Assembly (NCBI RefSeq): GCF_024362405.1
Contig: NZ_CP101454.1
Coordinates: 3,906,001-3,970,000 of the forward strand
DNA length: 64,000 nucleotides
From: Halorarius litoreus
Lineage (GTDB): Archaea; Halobacteriota; Halobacteria; Halobacteriales; Haloarculaceae
Direction of reading: 5' to 3'
This document shows positions 8,270-16,705 of this stretch, in pieces (the stretch's first letter is position 1; every line of letters starts with the position of its first letter). The notes under the pieces were generated by a model. It did no database searches and was not told the DNA's origin. It worked only from the letters and a program-made list of their open reading frames with translations. The translations under genes and the position numbers were made by a program.

Positions 8270-9043
8270 TCAGAGGTCGGCGACCTCGTACGCGAGCCCC
8301 GCGTCCCGCAGCGCGTCGGTCACGCGCCCCGCGAGGTCGGAGGTGACGACCACAACGACATCGAGCCCGCGGCTCGCGGCGTCGGCGGCCACCTCGCCCG
8401 CCGCAAAGGTCACGTCCGGTTCGACCCCTGCGTCGCGGAGCGCGACGACCGCTTCGACGCCGTCTGCGGCGACGAGGTCCGTCCCGTCGGCCGCCGTCAG
8501 GAGCGCGGCCTCGTCGACCCGCCCACCGGAACGGACCGGCGGCACCTGATACACCGTCACCGAGCCGGGGTCGAGGTCGATGACGCCCGCGAACCCGGTG
8601 ACGCCGACCACGTCGCCCGCGTCGGCGTCGGTGGTCGCGACGCCGGTCGCCGGCCCCTCGTCACCGGGCGTCGCGTGGAGCAAGCCCTCCTCGATGGAAA
8701 GTGAGACGGTCTCGCCCTCCGCGACGGTGGCGGTGGCGACAGCGGCGTCCTCCTGCATCGACCCGAGCACGTCCTCGGTGACGTGGTCGGCGAACCGACG
8801 GACGTCGGCGGCCTGCTGGAACAGCCAGTCGACCCCCTCCTTGGTGACCTGGTAGCGCGACCGCGCCTCCTTCTCGACGAACCCCCGCTCGTCGAGTTCG
8901 CGGATGTACTCCGAGACCGCCTGTGAGGTGACGCCGACGGCCTCTGCGATCTCCCCCTGGTTGACCGCGGGGCCCCGCTCGGCGATCTCGGCGAGCACGC
9001 GGAAGGTCGTCGCGGCCCGCTTGTTCTCGAGAACGTCGACCAT
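8270..9043 (-). CDS. Winged-helix (MarR-like) transcriptional regulator with C-terminal sensor domain
   Basis: A 257-residue protein. Residues 8-75 form a winged helix (EIAEAVGVTSQAVSEYIREL is the recognition part, then ERGFVEKEARSRYQVTKEG as the wing). The following domain (about 100-257) has alternating beta and alpha segments ending in LDVVVVVTSDLAGRVTDALR, and probably binds a ligand or another protein. The gene is transcribed divergently from the metallophosphoesterase gene, with 99 bp between the starts, so it could regulate itself and that neighbour. The ATG at 9043 was chosen because sequence upstream in frame lacks regulator character and is antisense to the neighbour gene. Confidence 0.85.
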   Translation of the reverse strand: MVDVLENKRAATTFRVLAEIAERGPAVNQGEIAEAVGVTSQAVSEYIRELDERGFVEKEARSRYQVTKEGVDWLFQQAADVRRFADHVTEDVLGSMQEDAAVATATVAEGETVSLSIEEGLLHATPGDEGPATGVATTDADAGDVVGVTGFAGVIDLDPGSVTVYQVPPVRSGGRVDEAALLTAADGTDLVAADGVEAVVALRDAGVEPDVTFAAGEVAADAASRGLDVVVVVTSDLAGRVTDALRDAGLAYEVADL

Positions 9044-9142
9044 ACCGGTGGCAGGCCCGGTGGCTGTATAAACCCCCTGTCCCCGCCGTCGGCGAATCGG
9101 CTCCCGGCACGCCTTTCCCCGCCGAGTGACTATCCGGAGGCG

Positions 9143-9829
9143 ATGGCGTTCGAGCTCCACGACCGGGCCGTCTACCTCCCCGAGGCGTCGACGCTCGTCT
9201 GTGCGGACCTGCACCTCGGGAAGGACGCCACCTCGAACGTGGAGCTGCGGCTGGGCGAACACGAGGACATCACCGAGCGGTTCGCCGCCCTCCTCGACCG
9301 GTTCGAGCCCGAGCGGACCGTGCTCGCGGGCGACCTCCTCCACTCGTTCTCGTCGCTTCCCCGGGGTGTCGTCGAGAGCGTCGAGACGCTCGAACGACAC
9401 GCCGCCGCCGCCGGAACGGGACTGGTCGTCACGCCCGGCAACCACGACACCATGCTCGGCTCGGTGTGGAAGGGCCCGACCGACGACGAGGTCCGCGCGG
9501 GCGAGTGGGTCGTGTGTCACGGACACCGACCGCCCGAGTCCGCGGCCGAGGGCTACGTCGTCGGCCACGACCACCCGACGATCAGCATCGAGGGGCGGCG
9601 CCGCCCCTGCTACCTCTGGGGGCCGGGCGCGTACCGCGGCGCGGACGTGCTCGTGCTCCCGAGCTTCACGAAACTCGCTGCCGGCGTCGAGGTGAACCAC
9701 ATGTCCGCACAGGACTTCCAGACGCCGCTGGTGCGCGACGCCGACGCCTTTCGACCGCTGGTGTGGGACGACGACGCCAACGAAGTCGTCGAGTTCCCCC
9801 CGCTGGGCGAGTTCCGCCGGATGCTGTAG
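9143..9829 (+). CDS. Calcineurin-like metallophosphoesterase
   Basis: A 228-residue protein with all the metal-binding motifs of the superfamily: CADLHLGK (DxH, residues 21-28), VLAGDLLHS (GD), TPGNHDT (GNHD) and VVGHDHP (GHxH). This order and the short length fit the archaeal family related to the SbcD nuclease N-terminal domain but without the Mre11 capping domain. It is probably a di-metal phosphodiesterase; the substrate is unknown. A Shine-Dalgarno-like ggagg lies about 6 bp before the ATG. It is divergent from the winged-helix regulator gene. Confidence 0.87.
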   Translation: MAFELHDRAVYLPEASTLVCADLHLGKDATSNVELRLGEHEDITERFAALLDRFEPERTVLAGDLLHSFSSLPRGVVESVETLERHAAAAGTGLVVTPGNHDTMLGSVWKGPTDDEVRAGEWVVCHGHRPPESAAEGYVVGHDHPTISIEGRRRPCYLWGPGAYRGADVLVLPSFTKLAAGVEVNHMSAQDFQTPLVRDADAFRPLVWDDDANEVVEFPPLGEFRRML

Positions 9830-9832
9830 CGG

Positions 9833-11092
9833 CTACAGCCGCTCGACTTCCTCGGCGGCCACGCGCCCCGACTCCATCGCGCCCTGGATCGAACACCACC
9901 GGGTGTAGTCGCCCGCGAGGACGACGTTCCCCTCGGGTGCGGTGGGCGCGGGCAGGTCCTCGCGGAAGCCCGGGGGCTGCGGGAACTGCGCGAACTCGAC
10001 GCGGTCGGTGTGGAGCAGTTCGAGGTCGTCGAACCGCGTTTCGGGGTACCACGAGCCGAGCGCGTCGCGGACCTCCTCTGCGAGCTCCTCGTCGCTCTCT
10101 GCTTGCGTCCCGAGGAAGTTCGCCACCAGCAACTGCTGGCCATCCGGTGCGTACGTCGGTTGGGCCGCGGACGACGGCGACACCGTGTTCGGTCGGTCGT
10201 CCGCGCTGTTGAGAACGATGCGCCGGTCGGTCCGCAGGTTCCGGTGGTCGGGAAGCGCGAAGTGCTGGGTGACGCACGCCTTGGCCTCGGTCGGAGTCGA
10301 AACGCCCGTCAGCTCCCCGGCGGTCTTGGGGTCGGTGGCGACGACTGCGGCGTCCGCGTCGACGGTCTCGCCGTCGACGGTGAGGCTCGCACCGTCGTCG
10401 TGGCCGTCGACCACCGAGACGCGCGTGCCGCGTTCGATGCTCGCGCCCGCTCGCTCGGCTCGTGCCGCGAGCTGTTCGGGAATCGCCCCCATCCCCTCGG
10501 CTGGCAGCCCGATGGCTCCCTCCGAGAGCATCTTGTAGGTGTACTCGAACACCGCCGCCGAGGTGCCGAGCGAGCGGTCGAGCGTGATACCGCCGTAGAA
10601 CGGCGCGACGAACCGTTCGGCGTACGCCCGCGAGAACCCCTGGTCGGCGAGATACTGCTCGATGGTTTGGTCGGCGGTGGGGCCGTCGAGGATGGTCTCG
10701 GGGTCGCGCCCGGAGAGTTCTCGCTGGAGGCGGAACGTCCCGAGTTTGTCGCGGACCTGGATGTCCGGATTGAGAACGGTGTCGACGAGCGTCGAGGGGG
10801 CACGGAAGGGGTCGGCGAGCGTCGACCGGTGATTCGGGCGAGCGAGCGTCGCCCCGGCGACGAACTCGCCGAGGTCGAGCGCGTCGAGGTCGAGTTCGCG
10901 CTGGACCGCCGGATACCCGGTGAACAACACCTGGTAGCCGCGGTCGAAGACGAAGCCCCCCTCGTGGACCGAACGGACGCGCCCACCGACGGTGTCGCGC
11001 TCCTCGAACACCGTCACGTCGTGGCCGGCCTCGGCGAGCCGAGCGGCGGCGACCAGTCCGCCGAGCCCGGCGCCCGCGATGGCGATGTGCAT
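9833..11092 (-). CDS. FAD-dependent amine-oxidase-like oxidoreductase
   Basis: A 419-residue flavoprotein. The N-terminal Rossmann motif is IAIAGAGLGGLVAAARLAEAG followed by VFEERDTVGGRVRS, the dinucleotide-binding and GG-R motifs of the amine oxidase/phytoene desaturase/protoporphyrinogen oxidase group. The C-terminus has VVLAGDYTRWCSIQGAMESG, the second FAD-binding motif with Ala-Met-Glu-Ser-Gly typical of these enzymes. It lacks a membrane segment. The substrate is unknown; related plant and archaeal genes are annotated as desaturase-like or amine oxidase. Its stop converges with the phosphoesterase gene, three bases away. Confidence 0.85.
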   Translation of the reverse strand: MHIAIAGAGLGGLVAAARLAEAGHDVTVFEERDTVGGRVRSVHEGGFVFDRGYQVLFTGYPAVQRELDLDALDLGEFVAGATLARPNHRSTLADPFRAPSTLVDTVLNPDIQVRDKLGTFRLQRELSGRDPETILDGPTADQTIEQYLADQGFSRAYAERFVAPFYGGITLDRSLGTSAAVFEYTYKMLSEGAIGLPAEGMGAIPEQLAARAERAGASIERGTRVSVVDGHDDGASLTVDGETVDADAAVVATDPKTAGELTGVSTPTEAKACVTQHFALPDHRNLRTDRRIVLNSADDRPNTVSPSSAAQPTYAPDGQQLLVANFLGTQAESDEELAEEVRDALGSWYPETRFDDLELLHTDRVEFAQFPQPPGFREDLPAPTAPEGNVVLAGDYTRWCSIQGAMESGRVAAEEVERL

Positions 11093-11197
11093 GGTCGCCC
11101 TACGAAGGGGGCACTCAAAAGCCCGTCCGGTCGGTGTGCCGCGGTGTGCGGAGACGCGAAGCTATCGGGTGGGGAAACCGGGAGAGAAGCGCCGGCG

Positions 11198-11389
11198 TTA
11201 CGCCAGCGGGTCGACGGTGCGGTCCTCGACGACGTCGACGACCTCGCCCTCGACGGCGGCGATGCCACCGGTCGGCCGGGCGAGCGTGTGACCGCACACC
11301 GCGCAGGCGACCTCGGTGGAGGCCTTCTGGAAGACGGTCTGTTCGTTCTCGCAGTCCGGGCACTTGACGAGGAGGAAGCTCCCTGCCAT
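11198..11389 (-). CDS. rps27e: Ribosomal protein eS27
   Basis: A 63-residue small-subunit ribosomal protein with the family zinc ribbon: VKCPDCENEQTVF (Cys at 10 and 13) and ACAVCGHTLARPTGG (Cys at 29 and 32). The ATG shares one base with the stop of rpl44e (TAATG at 11387-11391), so the two are translationally coupled. In other euryarchaea this pair is normally followed by aIF2 alpha and Nop10; here those genes lie about 10 kb away on the other strand. Confidence 0.95.
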   Translation of the reverse strand: MAGSFLLVKCPDCENEQTVFQKASTEVACAVCGHTLARPTGGIAAVEGEVVDVVEDRTVDPLA

Positions 11390-11670
11390 TATTCCTGGAA
11401 CTCCAGTCGACCGGCGCGCCATCCCTCGCGGAGGTGGGCCTTGCCGCAGTCGGCACAGCGGTACTTCAGGTTCGTCTTCTTGGTGGGCTTGTCGCCACCG
11501 GGCACCTTCGAGAAGCGACCGGCGTTCCCGATGACCGCCTTCGAGCGGCGGGTGCGGCGAGCGTCCCACTTCGTCCCCGACGAGCGACCCCGTCGAACTT
11601 TCTCCACCTCGTGCTCGTGGTGGGTCTTGCAGTGCGGGCAGTACGTGTTGAACCGGCGTGGCATCTGCAT
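11389..11670 (-). CDS. rpl44e: Ribosomal protein eL42 (L44e)
   Basis: A 93-residue large-subunit protein located near the ribosomal E site. Zinc ligands are in [20 protein letters not shown] and [15 protein letters not shown]. The family core [20 protein letters not shown] is present. It is the first gene of a two-gene operon with rps27e. A TATA element at 11699-11708 sits about 30 bp upstream, so the leader is very short or absent. Confidence 0.96.
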   Translation of the reverse strand: MQMPRRFNTYCPHCKTHHEHEVEKVRRGRSSGTKWDARRTRRSKAVIGNAGRFSKVPGGDKPTKKTNLKYRCADCGKAHLREGWRAGRLEFQE

Positions 11671-11698
11671 GGTTGTTACGCGAGGCTAACGCGTCCCC

Positions 11699-11708
11699 CG
11701 TTAAAACG
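11699..11708 (-). promoter_or_regulatory. TATA box of the rpl44e-rps27e operon
   Basis: On the minus strand the element reads gcgttttaacg, centred about 33 bp before the L44e ATG. The preceding purine-rich aaacgcg could be the TFB recognition element. Confidence 0.5.
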
Positions 11709-11709
11709 C

Positions 11710-12061
11710 GTTTGGTTTCACGCCTCCTCGACGCGGGCAGGGTAGCGGCAGTCGAGCGTCGTCGACGACGGAACGCGCACCGTGGCCGCCACGGCAGCGA
11801 GCGCGCGAGGCTGTCGCCGACCTCCTCGCCGACCTCGAACGCGGATTCGAAGCGATGGCGGTCGATGAGCTCACCGCCGACTGAGCCCGTGACACTCGGC
11901 AGCGGGAATCGCCACACGATTCATATCGATTGGAGCCCGACGGGGTGCATTGGCACGGACGTGGCGATGAGGACGGACCGACCCCGGTGGGGAATGCGCG
12001 TCGACGCGTCCCACAGAGTTCATGCTGATTGGGTACCGATAGGTTTCGAGGTAGGGGGCAG
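11710..12061. other. Non-coding stretch with a decayed frame and an imperfect repeat
   Basis: About 350 bp between the divergent rpl44e and histidine kinase genes. On the plus strand, 11711-11884 is open and ends in a plausible acidic helix (EAVADLLADLERGFEAMAVDEL) but has no start codon at its beginning, so it looks like a gene remnant. Two related segments, around 11910-11937 (cacacgattcatatcgattgg) and 12012-12035 (cacagagttcatgctgattgg), may be duplicated control sequence. No convincing complete gene is seen. Confidence 0.4.
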
Positions 12062-13471
12062 ATGACGACCGACCAGCACGCACGGGTGGTGTGCGTCGAC
12101 GCGGACCGCAAGGCGCTCGACCGAACGGTGTCGGTGCTGGCGGCCGACAGTCGGTTCACGGTCGAGGCGACGACCGACCCCGCCGCCGTCCTCGGGCTCG
12201 TCACTCGTGAGGGGGCCGACTGCGTCCTCAGCGACTACCGCTTCCCCGAGACGGACGGACTGGCGCTGTTCCGGCACCTCCGGGCGAACGCGCCGGAGCT
12301 CCCGTTCGTGCTCTACACGGCCGATGGCGACGAGGCACTCGCCAGCGAAGCCATCGGCGCGGGGGTCTCGGACTACCTGGTGAAGCCCGCTGAGGGGAGC
12401 ACGCTGACCACCCGACTGCTGGCGGCGATTGCGACCGCCAGCGAACAGGTCGACGCCCGAACACAGCTCCGCGAACAGCGGCGGTTCGTCGACGATGCCC
12501 TCGACGCCCTCGACGACGTGTTCTACGTCATCGACACCGACGGCCGGATGGTCCAGTGGAACCGCCGGTTCAACGACCTCTGGGGCTACTCCGACGCCGA
12601 AATCGCCGGGATGCGCCCGTGGGAGTTCGTAGAGGAGACGGACCGCGAGAAGGTCGAGACGACCATCGACACGATCCTCGAGGAGGGAGAGGGAACCGTC
12701 GAGGTGACCGCCGTGCTCGCCGACGGGAGCAACGTTCGGCTCGACCTCCACGGCCGGCGACTGACCGACTCGGAGGGAACCGTCGTGGGCCTCTGTGGCA
12801 TCGGTCGTGACGTCACGGCCCGCGAACGGACGGAGTGGCAACTCCGGGCGCAGAACGAACAGCTCGAGGAGTTCGCGAGCGTCCTCAGCCACGACCTCCG
12901 GAACCCGCTTGCGGTCGCCGAGGGCTACCTCCAGTTGGCCCGCGAGGAGCACGACTCCGTCTACCTCGAGAACATCGCGACCGCCCACGAACGGATGGCA
13001 CGGCTCATCGACGACGTGCTGACGACGGCCCGACAGGGAACGACCGTCGATAGCACGGAGCCGGTGTCGCTGTCGGCCGCCGTGCAGGGAGCGTGGAACT
13101 CCGTAGCGACCGATGGGGCGACACTCCGCATCGAGACCGACCGCACGGTCGACGCGGACCCGAGGCGATTCCAGCGGATACTGGAGAACCTCCTGCGCAA
13201 CGCGGTCGAACACGTCGGCCCCGACGTGACCGTCACCGTGGGCGACACCCCCCACGGGTTCTACGTCGGCGACGACGGCCCCGGCATTCCGCCCGAACTC
13301 CGCGAGCGCGTGTTCGACGCGGGTGTGACCACCGCCGACGGCACCGGCTTCGGGCTGAACATCGTCCGGAGCCTCGCACAGGCACACGGCTGGGCCGTCT
13401 CCGTCCGTGAGTCACCAGAGGGCGGCGCTTGCTTCGAGTTCGTCGAATCGCCCACCGTGGACGACGACTGA
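12062..13471 (+). CDS. Soluble hybrid histidine kinase: receiver-PAS-HisKA-HATPase
   Basis: A 469-residue two-component sensor without membrane segments, so it senses inside the cell. Residues 8-125 form a receiver with phospho-acceptor Asp58 in VLSDYRFPETDG and the conserved Lys98 in VKPAEG. A PAS domain follows (about 141-262; DVFYVIDTDGRMVQWNRRF). The HisKA helix has His277 in SVLSHDLRNPLAVAEGYL, and the ATPase domain shows N-box LENLLRNAVEH, G1 GDDGPGIPPE and G2 GTGFGLNIV. Its receiver output direction is unusual: a receiver in front of a kinase lets an upstream kinase tune it. The ATG at 12062 was chosen because the receiver starts directly after it. A single-domain receiver gene lies 450 bp downstream and may be a partner. 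Confidence 0.92.
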   Translation: MTTDQHARVVCVDADRKALDRTVSVLAADSRFTVEATTDPAAVLGLVTREGADCVLSDYRFPETDGLALFRHLRANAPELPFVLYTADGDEALASEAIGAGVSDYLVKPAEGSTLTTRLLAAIATASEQVDARTQLREQRRFVDDALDALDDVFYVIDTDGRMVQWNRRFNDLWGYSDAEIAGMRPWEFVEETDREKVETTIDTILEEGEGTVEVTAVLADGSNVRLDLHGRRLTDSEGTVVGLCGIGRDVTARERTEWQLRAQNEQLEEFASVLSHDLRNPLAVAEGYLQLAREEHDSVYLENIATAHERMARLIDDVLTTARQGTTVDSTEPVSLSAAVQGAWNSVATDGATLRIETDRTVDADPRRFQRILENLLRNAVEHVGPDVTVTVGDTPHGFYVGDDGPGIPPELRERVFDAGVTTADGTGFGLNIVRSLAQAHGWAVSVRESPEGGACFEFVESPTVDDD

Positions 13472-13588
13472 CCGCGATGCGATGCTCGTGGCGGCCGCGC
13501 GCACCCCGCTCGCGACGGTCGGGATTGGGGCCGCGAGCGGCTGCCCCCCTTCGAAGCGCTTAATGGGCGGGTTTCCGAAGCAGGCTGC

Positions 13589-13855
13589 ATGAAGCGACTC
13601 ATCATCCACGGGGACCCCGGCATCCGCAAGGACGCGGTCATCGAGGTGGACGGCGAGGAGTACGTCTGCTTCGGCATCAGCCGGCAGGGTGACTGGCACG
13701 GCCCGGACGAGGTTCAGCTCTGGTGTACCGTTGGGAGCGCGGACGAGCGCGAAGCGTTCGACCGACGGGACTTCATCCCGATGCACCTCGACGTCGAAGC
13801 GGTCGACGCTGGCGCGGTCACCGTCATCAAGGCGAAGGGCGAACTCGCCGTCTGA
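13589..13855 (+). CDS. Small conserved haloarchaeal protein (HAH_0734-like)
   Basis: An 88-residue protein with recognisable conserved segments MKRLIIHGDPGIRKDAVIEV, CFGISRQGDWHGPDEVQLWC and FIPMHLDVE. From memory this matches the family named after Haloarcula HAH_0734, which has no assigned function. It is acidic and mostly beta, with no membrane segment. A TATA-like gcttaatgg at 13558-13566 lies about 27 bp before the ATG, which suggests a leaderless mRNA. It is sandwiched between two signalling genes, but nothing links it to them. Confidence 0.72.
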   Translation: MKRLIIHGDPGIRKDAVIEVDGEEYVCFGISRQGDWHGPDEVQLWCTVGSADEREAFDRRDFIPMHLDVEAVDAGAVTVIKAKGELAV

Positions 13856-13920
13856 ACCGGGGAATTTCACGCGGAGAGAACGCCCGCGACAGTTTTAGCC
13901 TGGTACGTCCAACCGGGGCT

Positions 13921-14334
13921 ATGGTGGGGAGGACCGAGCTCGGCGTTCTGCACGTCGACGACGATTCAGCGATACTGCAGCTCCTCGTAGCGTATCTCGA
14001 TCGCCGCGACGTCGAGATACGGCTGACGAGCGTGACGACGGGGGGAGACGCGCTCGACCGGCTCCAGGCGGCGCCGGAGGCGTTCGACGTCGTCGTCTGC
14101 GACTATTCGCTGGCATCGCCCGGCGGCGTCGAGTTCCTCGAGATCATGCGCGAGTCGTTCCCGGACCTGCCGGTCATCGTCTTCACGGGGCGGGCAGAGG
14201 CTGAGGAGACCGTCCGCGACCACGGCGCAGCCGACTTCTTCGTGAAGGGAGACGCCGGGACGCTCGACGACCTCGCCGAGCGCATCGTCGAGGTGGTCGA
14301 CGGCTTCGACCATCGGGTCGAGCCGGCCGACTGA
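13921..14334 (+). CDS. Single-domain response regulator
   Basis: A 137-residue receiver domain with no output domain. The acidic pocket is VDDD (12-15), the phospho-acceptor is Asp61 in VVVCDYSLASP, the switch Thr is in VFTGRAEA and the conserved Lys109 is in FFVKGDAG. It probably passes phosphate to another protein or acts through protein contact. A TATA element gttttagc (13890-13898) is about 27 bp before the ATG, which argues for this start and for a leaderless transcript. It converges directly with the DUF2298 gene, with no spacing. Confidence 0.9.
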   Translation: MVGRTELGVLHVDDDSAILQLLVAYLDRRDVEIRLTSVTTGGDALDRLQAAPEAFDVVVCDYSLASPGGVEFLEIMRESFPDLPVIVFTGRAEAEETVRDHGAADFFVKGDAGTLDDLAERIVEVVDGFDHRVEPAD

Positions 14335-16596
14335 CTACAGCGCCGACTGGTCGACTTCGAGCAGCACCACGTCGCCGTACTGGCCCTCGACGCTGACGCC
14401 GTCGACGCGCTGTATCGTGATGGTGCCGTACCGCTGGCGCTCGGCGGGCCCGACGTAGACGTACTCGACGTCGTACTCGGCCAGGAGTGCGCGCTGGGCG
14501 GCGGGATCGGCGGCGGTGTAGATGGTCCGGGTGTCGACGACGCGCTGCTGGTACGCCTCGGGGGTCCGGTACTGCGCCTCGTGGAACCAGCCGGCGACGG
14601 TCGGCATCCCGGTCAGGCTGGCGGGGGCGCTCGCCCCCTTCCCCTCGCTCGGCCGCCAGTAGTAGCCGGCGGGCGCGGCGGTGACGATGTGGGGGCGGCC
14701 CTCCATGCGGTCGATGCGCCGGATGGCCTCGGCCTCACCCGGATGGCTGACTTCGAGGAACGCCGTCGCGTCGAGGGTCGGCCCCACCGCGTTCGACGTG
14801 GGGGACCCCCGGTTGACGTGCTGTGGGACAGCGAAGCCCGCGTACAGCGCCGTCGAGAACACGAGCAGCGCCGCGAGCACACGGCCGAGTCCCCGCCACG
14901 TCGCGGCGTTCGGCGTCGAGAGCGACGAGCGGCCGGCGTCGGCGAGACGCGCCAGCGCGACCCCTGCGGCGGGCGCCCACAGCACCCACACCTGCATGTA
15001 CGTCTTGAAGACGGTGTTGAGCCGGTTGCCGGCGCCGTACTGCGGTTCGAGCACGTACGCGAACTCCACGATGAGCGCGATGCCCGCGCCCGCGAGCATC
15101 AGGAGCGTCTCGAAGCCGACGTCCCGACGAGCCCGCAACAGCAGCCAGCCGCCCACGATGAGCGGGAGGAACAGCGCGACTGCGGCGGCGTTCGCGAGGA
15201 CGGCGGCGAGCGCGAACGCGAGGACCGCCACCGCCACGAGCCAGGGACGCTCGAGTCCGCTCCCGGCGCGGCGCGCGAGGTAGGGACCGAACGCGAGCAG
15301 GAACGCACCGTGGACGACGAGGAGGCTGCCGAGGTCGGCCCGGTCGGGGAAGAACGCGATCGAGCGCGTCGAGGCGGTGCCCAGCCAGAACGGCAGGACC
15401 CACAGTCCCGCGACGGCGAGCGTGCCCACCGCGAGCGCCAGCGCGAGGACGTCACGCGAGAGTTCGCCGCGGACGGTGAGCGGTTCGCCCGCTGGGAGCC
15501 GGGTCGCGACGGCGTCGGGGAGCAACGTCCGTGGGCTCGCAGGCGCGAGCGCGAGTGTGAGGAACGGGAGGCCGAGCGCCGACGCCGGGAGCGACCAGGT
15601 GTTGACGACGGCGACGAGCCCAGCGACCGGCGTGACCGCGGCGACGAGCAGCCGGCGGCGGTTCACCTCCTCCTCCGGAGTTCGCCAGTAGGCGTAACAG
15701 AGCGCCGCCACGAGCAGGAGAAAGCCCGTCGAGGTCATGTGGGCGTGGAGGTCGCCGTTGAGCCACGAGAACAGCGGGAACTCGTTGATGGTCCCCGGAA
15801 TCACGCGGCTCGACGACCAGTAGGAGAACGACTCCGGGGTCCACTGCAGACCCTGTGTGGTGGCGGCAGACCCACCCACCAAAGCACGGGCGAGGCCGTT
15901 CGGGAGCAGCCAGAGGACGACCTGCCCGACGAGATAGAGGTTGCTCGCGAACCCGACGAAGAACGCGCCGAGCCCCGCGGCGAGTCGCCGGGGGCCCCCG
16001 TGGTCGGCGGCGATAGCGCCGGCGAGGCCGTACGCCCCCGTGACGAGCGTCGCGTAGAAGCCCGCGAGCGCGAGATTGTAGGCGTATCGCGCCGGGGTGA
16101 ACGTCAGCTGGGCCAACAGCGCCGCGATGACGTGGCCACCGTAGTAGTACTTCACCGGCTCGCCCGCGAACCACATGTCTTCGGGGGGGAGCGCCGGGGC
16201 ACGGAGCAGCGACTTGAGGAGGCCGTAGTCGAGGAACTTCTCGCCGCCGAGGGGGGTCACCGCGGGGTCGACCGCCCGAAGGCCGACGACGAACAGGAAC
16301 GCGAGGATGAACACGACCGCGACCTCGGCGTAGTCGCGGACATCGAGGTCGACCCGGCGGCCGGTCACGAGCGAGAGTGCGACGAGAACGGCGACCCCTG
16401 CAAGGAGCGCGACGAAGCCGAACGCGAGGTGGCCGACGAGGTAGCCCACGATGCCGAGCGTCGCGAGCGACAGCGGAACGGCGAACGCGGCGCCGCGGTC
16501 GTGGAACGGTTCGAACAGCGTCGCGGCGACCGGGAGCGCAGCCAGCCCGAGGACCAGATAGGCGGCGAGCCAGACGAGGACGAACCCGTACTCCAT
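14335..16596 (-). CDS. DUF2298 (YYY-type) polytopic membrane protein
   Basis: A 753-residue protein with about a dozen or more predicted membrane segments. The family is named for a Tyr-Tyr-Tyr motif, seen here in EPVKYYYGGHVIAALL (about residue 140), preceded by FLDYGLLKSLLRAPALPPEDMW. The C-terminal soluble part (about 600-753) includes YYWRPSEGKGASAP and DVEYVYVGPAERQRYG. The fold resembles GT-C glycosyltransferases that use lipid-linked donors, so a role in surface glycan synthesis is likely but unproven. It is divergent from a GT2 glycosyltransferase and a GtrA gene, which supports that role. The start at MEYG (16596) was preferred; an upstream ATG at 16623 would add nine residues. Confidence 0.85.
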   Translation of the reverse strand: MEYGFVLVWLAAYLVLGLAALPVAATLFEPFHDRGAAFAVPLSLATLGIVGYLVGHLAFGFVALLAGVAVLVALSLVTGRRVDLDVRDYAEVAVVFILAFLFVVGLRAVDPAVTPLGGEKFLDYGLLKSLLRAPALPPEDMWFAGEPVKYYYGGHVIAALLAQLTFTPARYAYNLALAGFYATLVTGAYGLAGAIAADHGGPRRLAAGLGAFFVGFASNLYLVGQVVLWLLPNGLARALVGGSAATTQGLQWTPESFSYWSSSRVIPGTINEFPLFSWLNGDLHAHMTSTGFLLLVAALCYAYWRTPEEEVNRRRLLVAAVTPVAGLVAVVNTWSLPASALGLPFLTLALAPASPRTLLPDAVATRLPAGEPLTVRGELSRDVLALALAVGTLAVAGLWVLPFWLGTASTRSIAFFPDRADLGSLLVVHGAFLLAFGPYLARRAGSGLERPWLVAVAVLAFALAAVLANAAAVALFLPLIVGGWLLLRARRDVGFETLLMLAGAGIALIVEFAYVLEPQYGAGNRLNTVFKTYMQVWVLWAPAAGVALARLADAGRSSLSTPNAATWRGLGRVLAALLVFSTALYAGFAVPQHVNRGSPTSNAVGPTLDATAFLEVSHPGEAEAIRRIDRMEGRPHIVTAAPAGYYWRPSEGKGASAPASLTGMPTVAGWFHEAQYRTPEAYQQRVVDTRTIYTAADPAAQRALLAEYDVEYVYVGPAERQRYGTITIQRVDGVSVEGQYGDVVLLEVDQSAL

Positions 16597-16705
16597 CACC
16601 GGTAGGGAGTGTCCGTCGGGCATACCTCTTTTGGAGTCGTGTGGGGGCTGTGCGGGGGACAGGCGGAGTCGAACGGCTTTTGGCTCGGCGGGCGGACGTG
16701 GGGAT

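Noticed and set aside
12029-12061. Eleven-codon N-terminal extension of the receiver-PAS kinase
   Set aside because: The start at 12029 overlaps the imperfect repeat and adds basic residues before the receiver; the ATG at 12062 fits domain start better.
14581-16605. Long plus-strand open frame (674 codons) across the DUF2298 gene
   Set aside because: Composition is nearly all Arg, Glu and Gly; antisense shadow of a conserved polytopic membrane protein.
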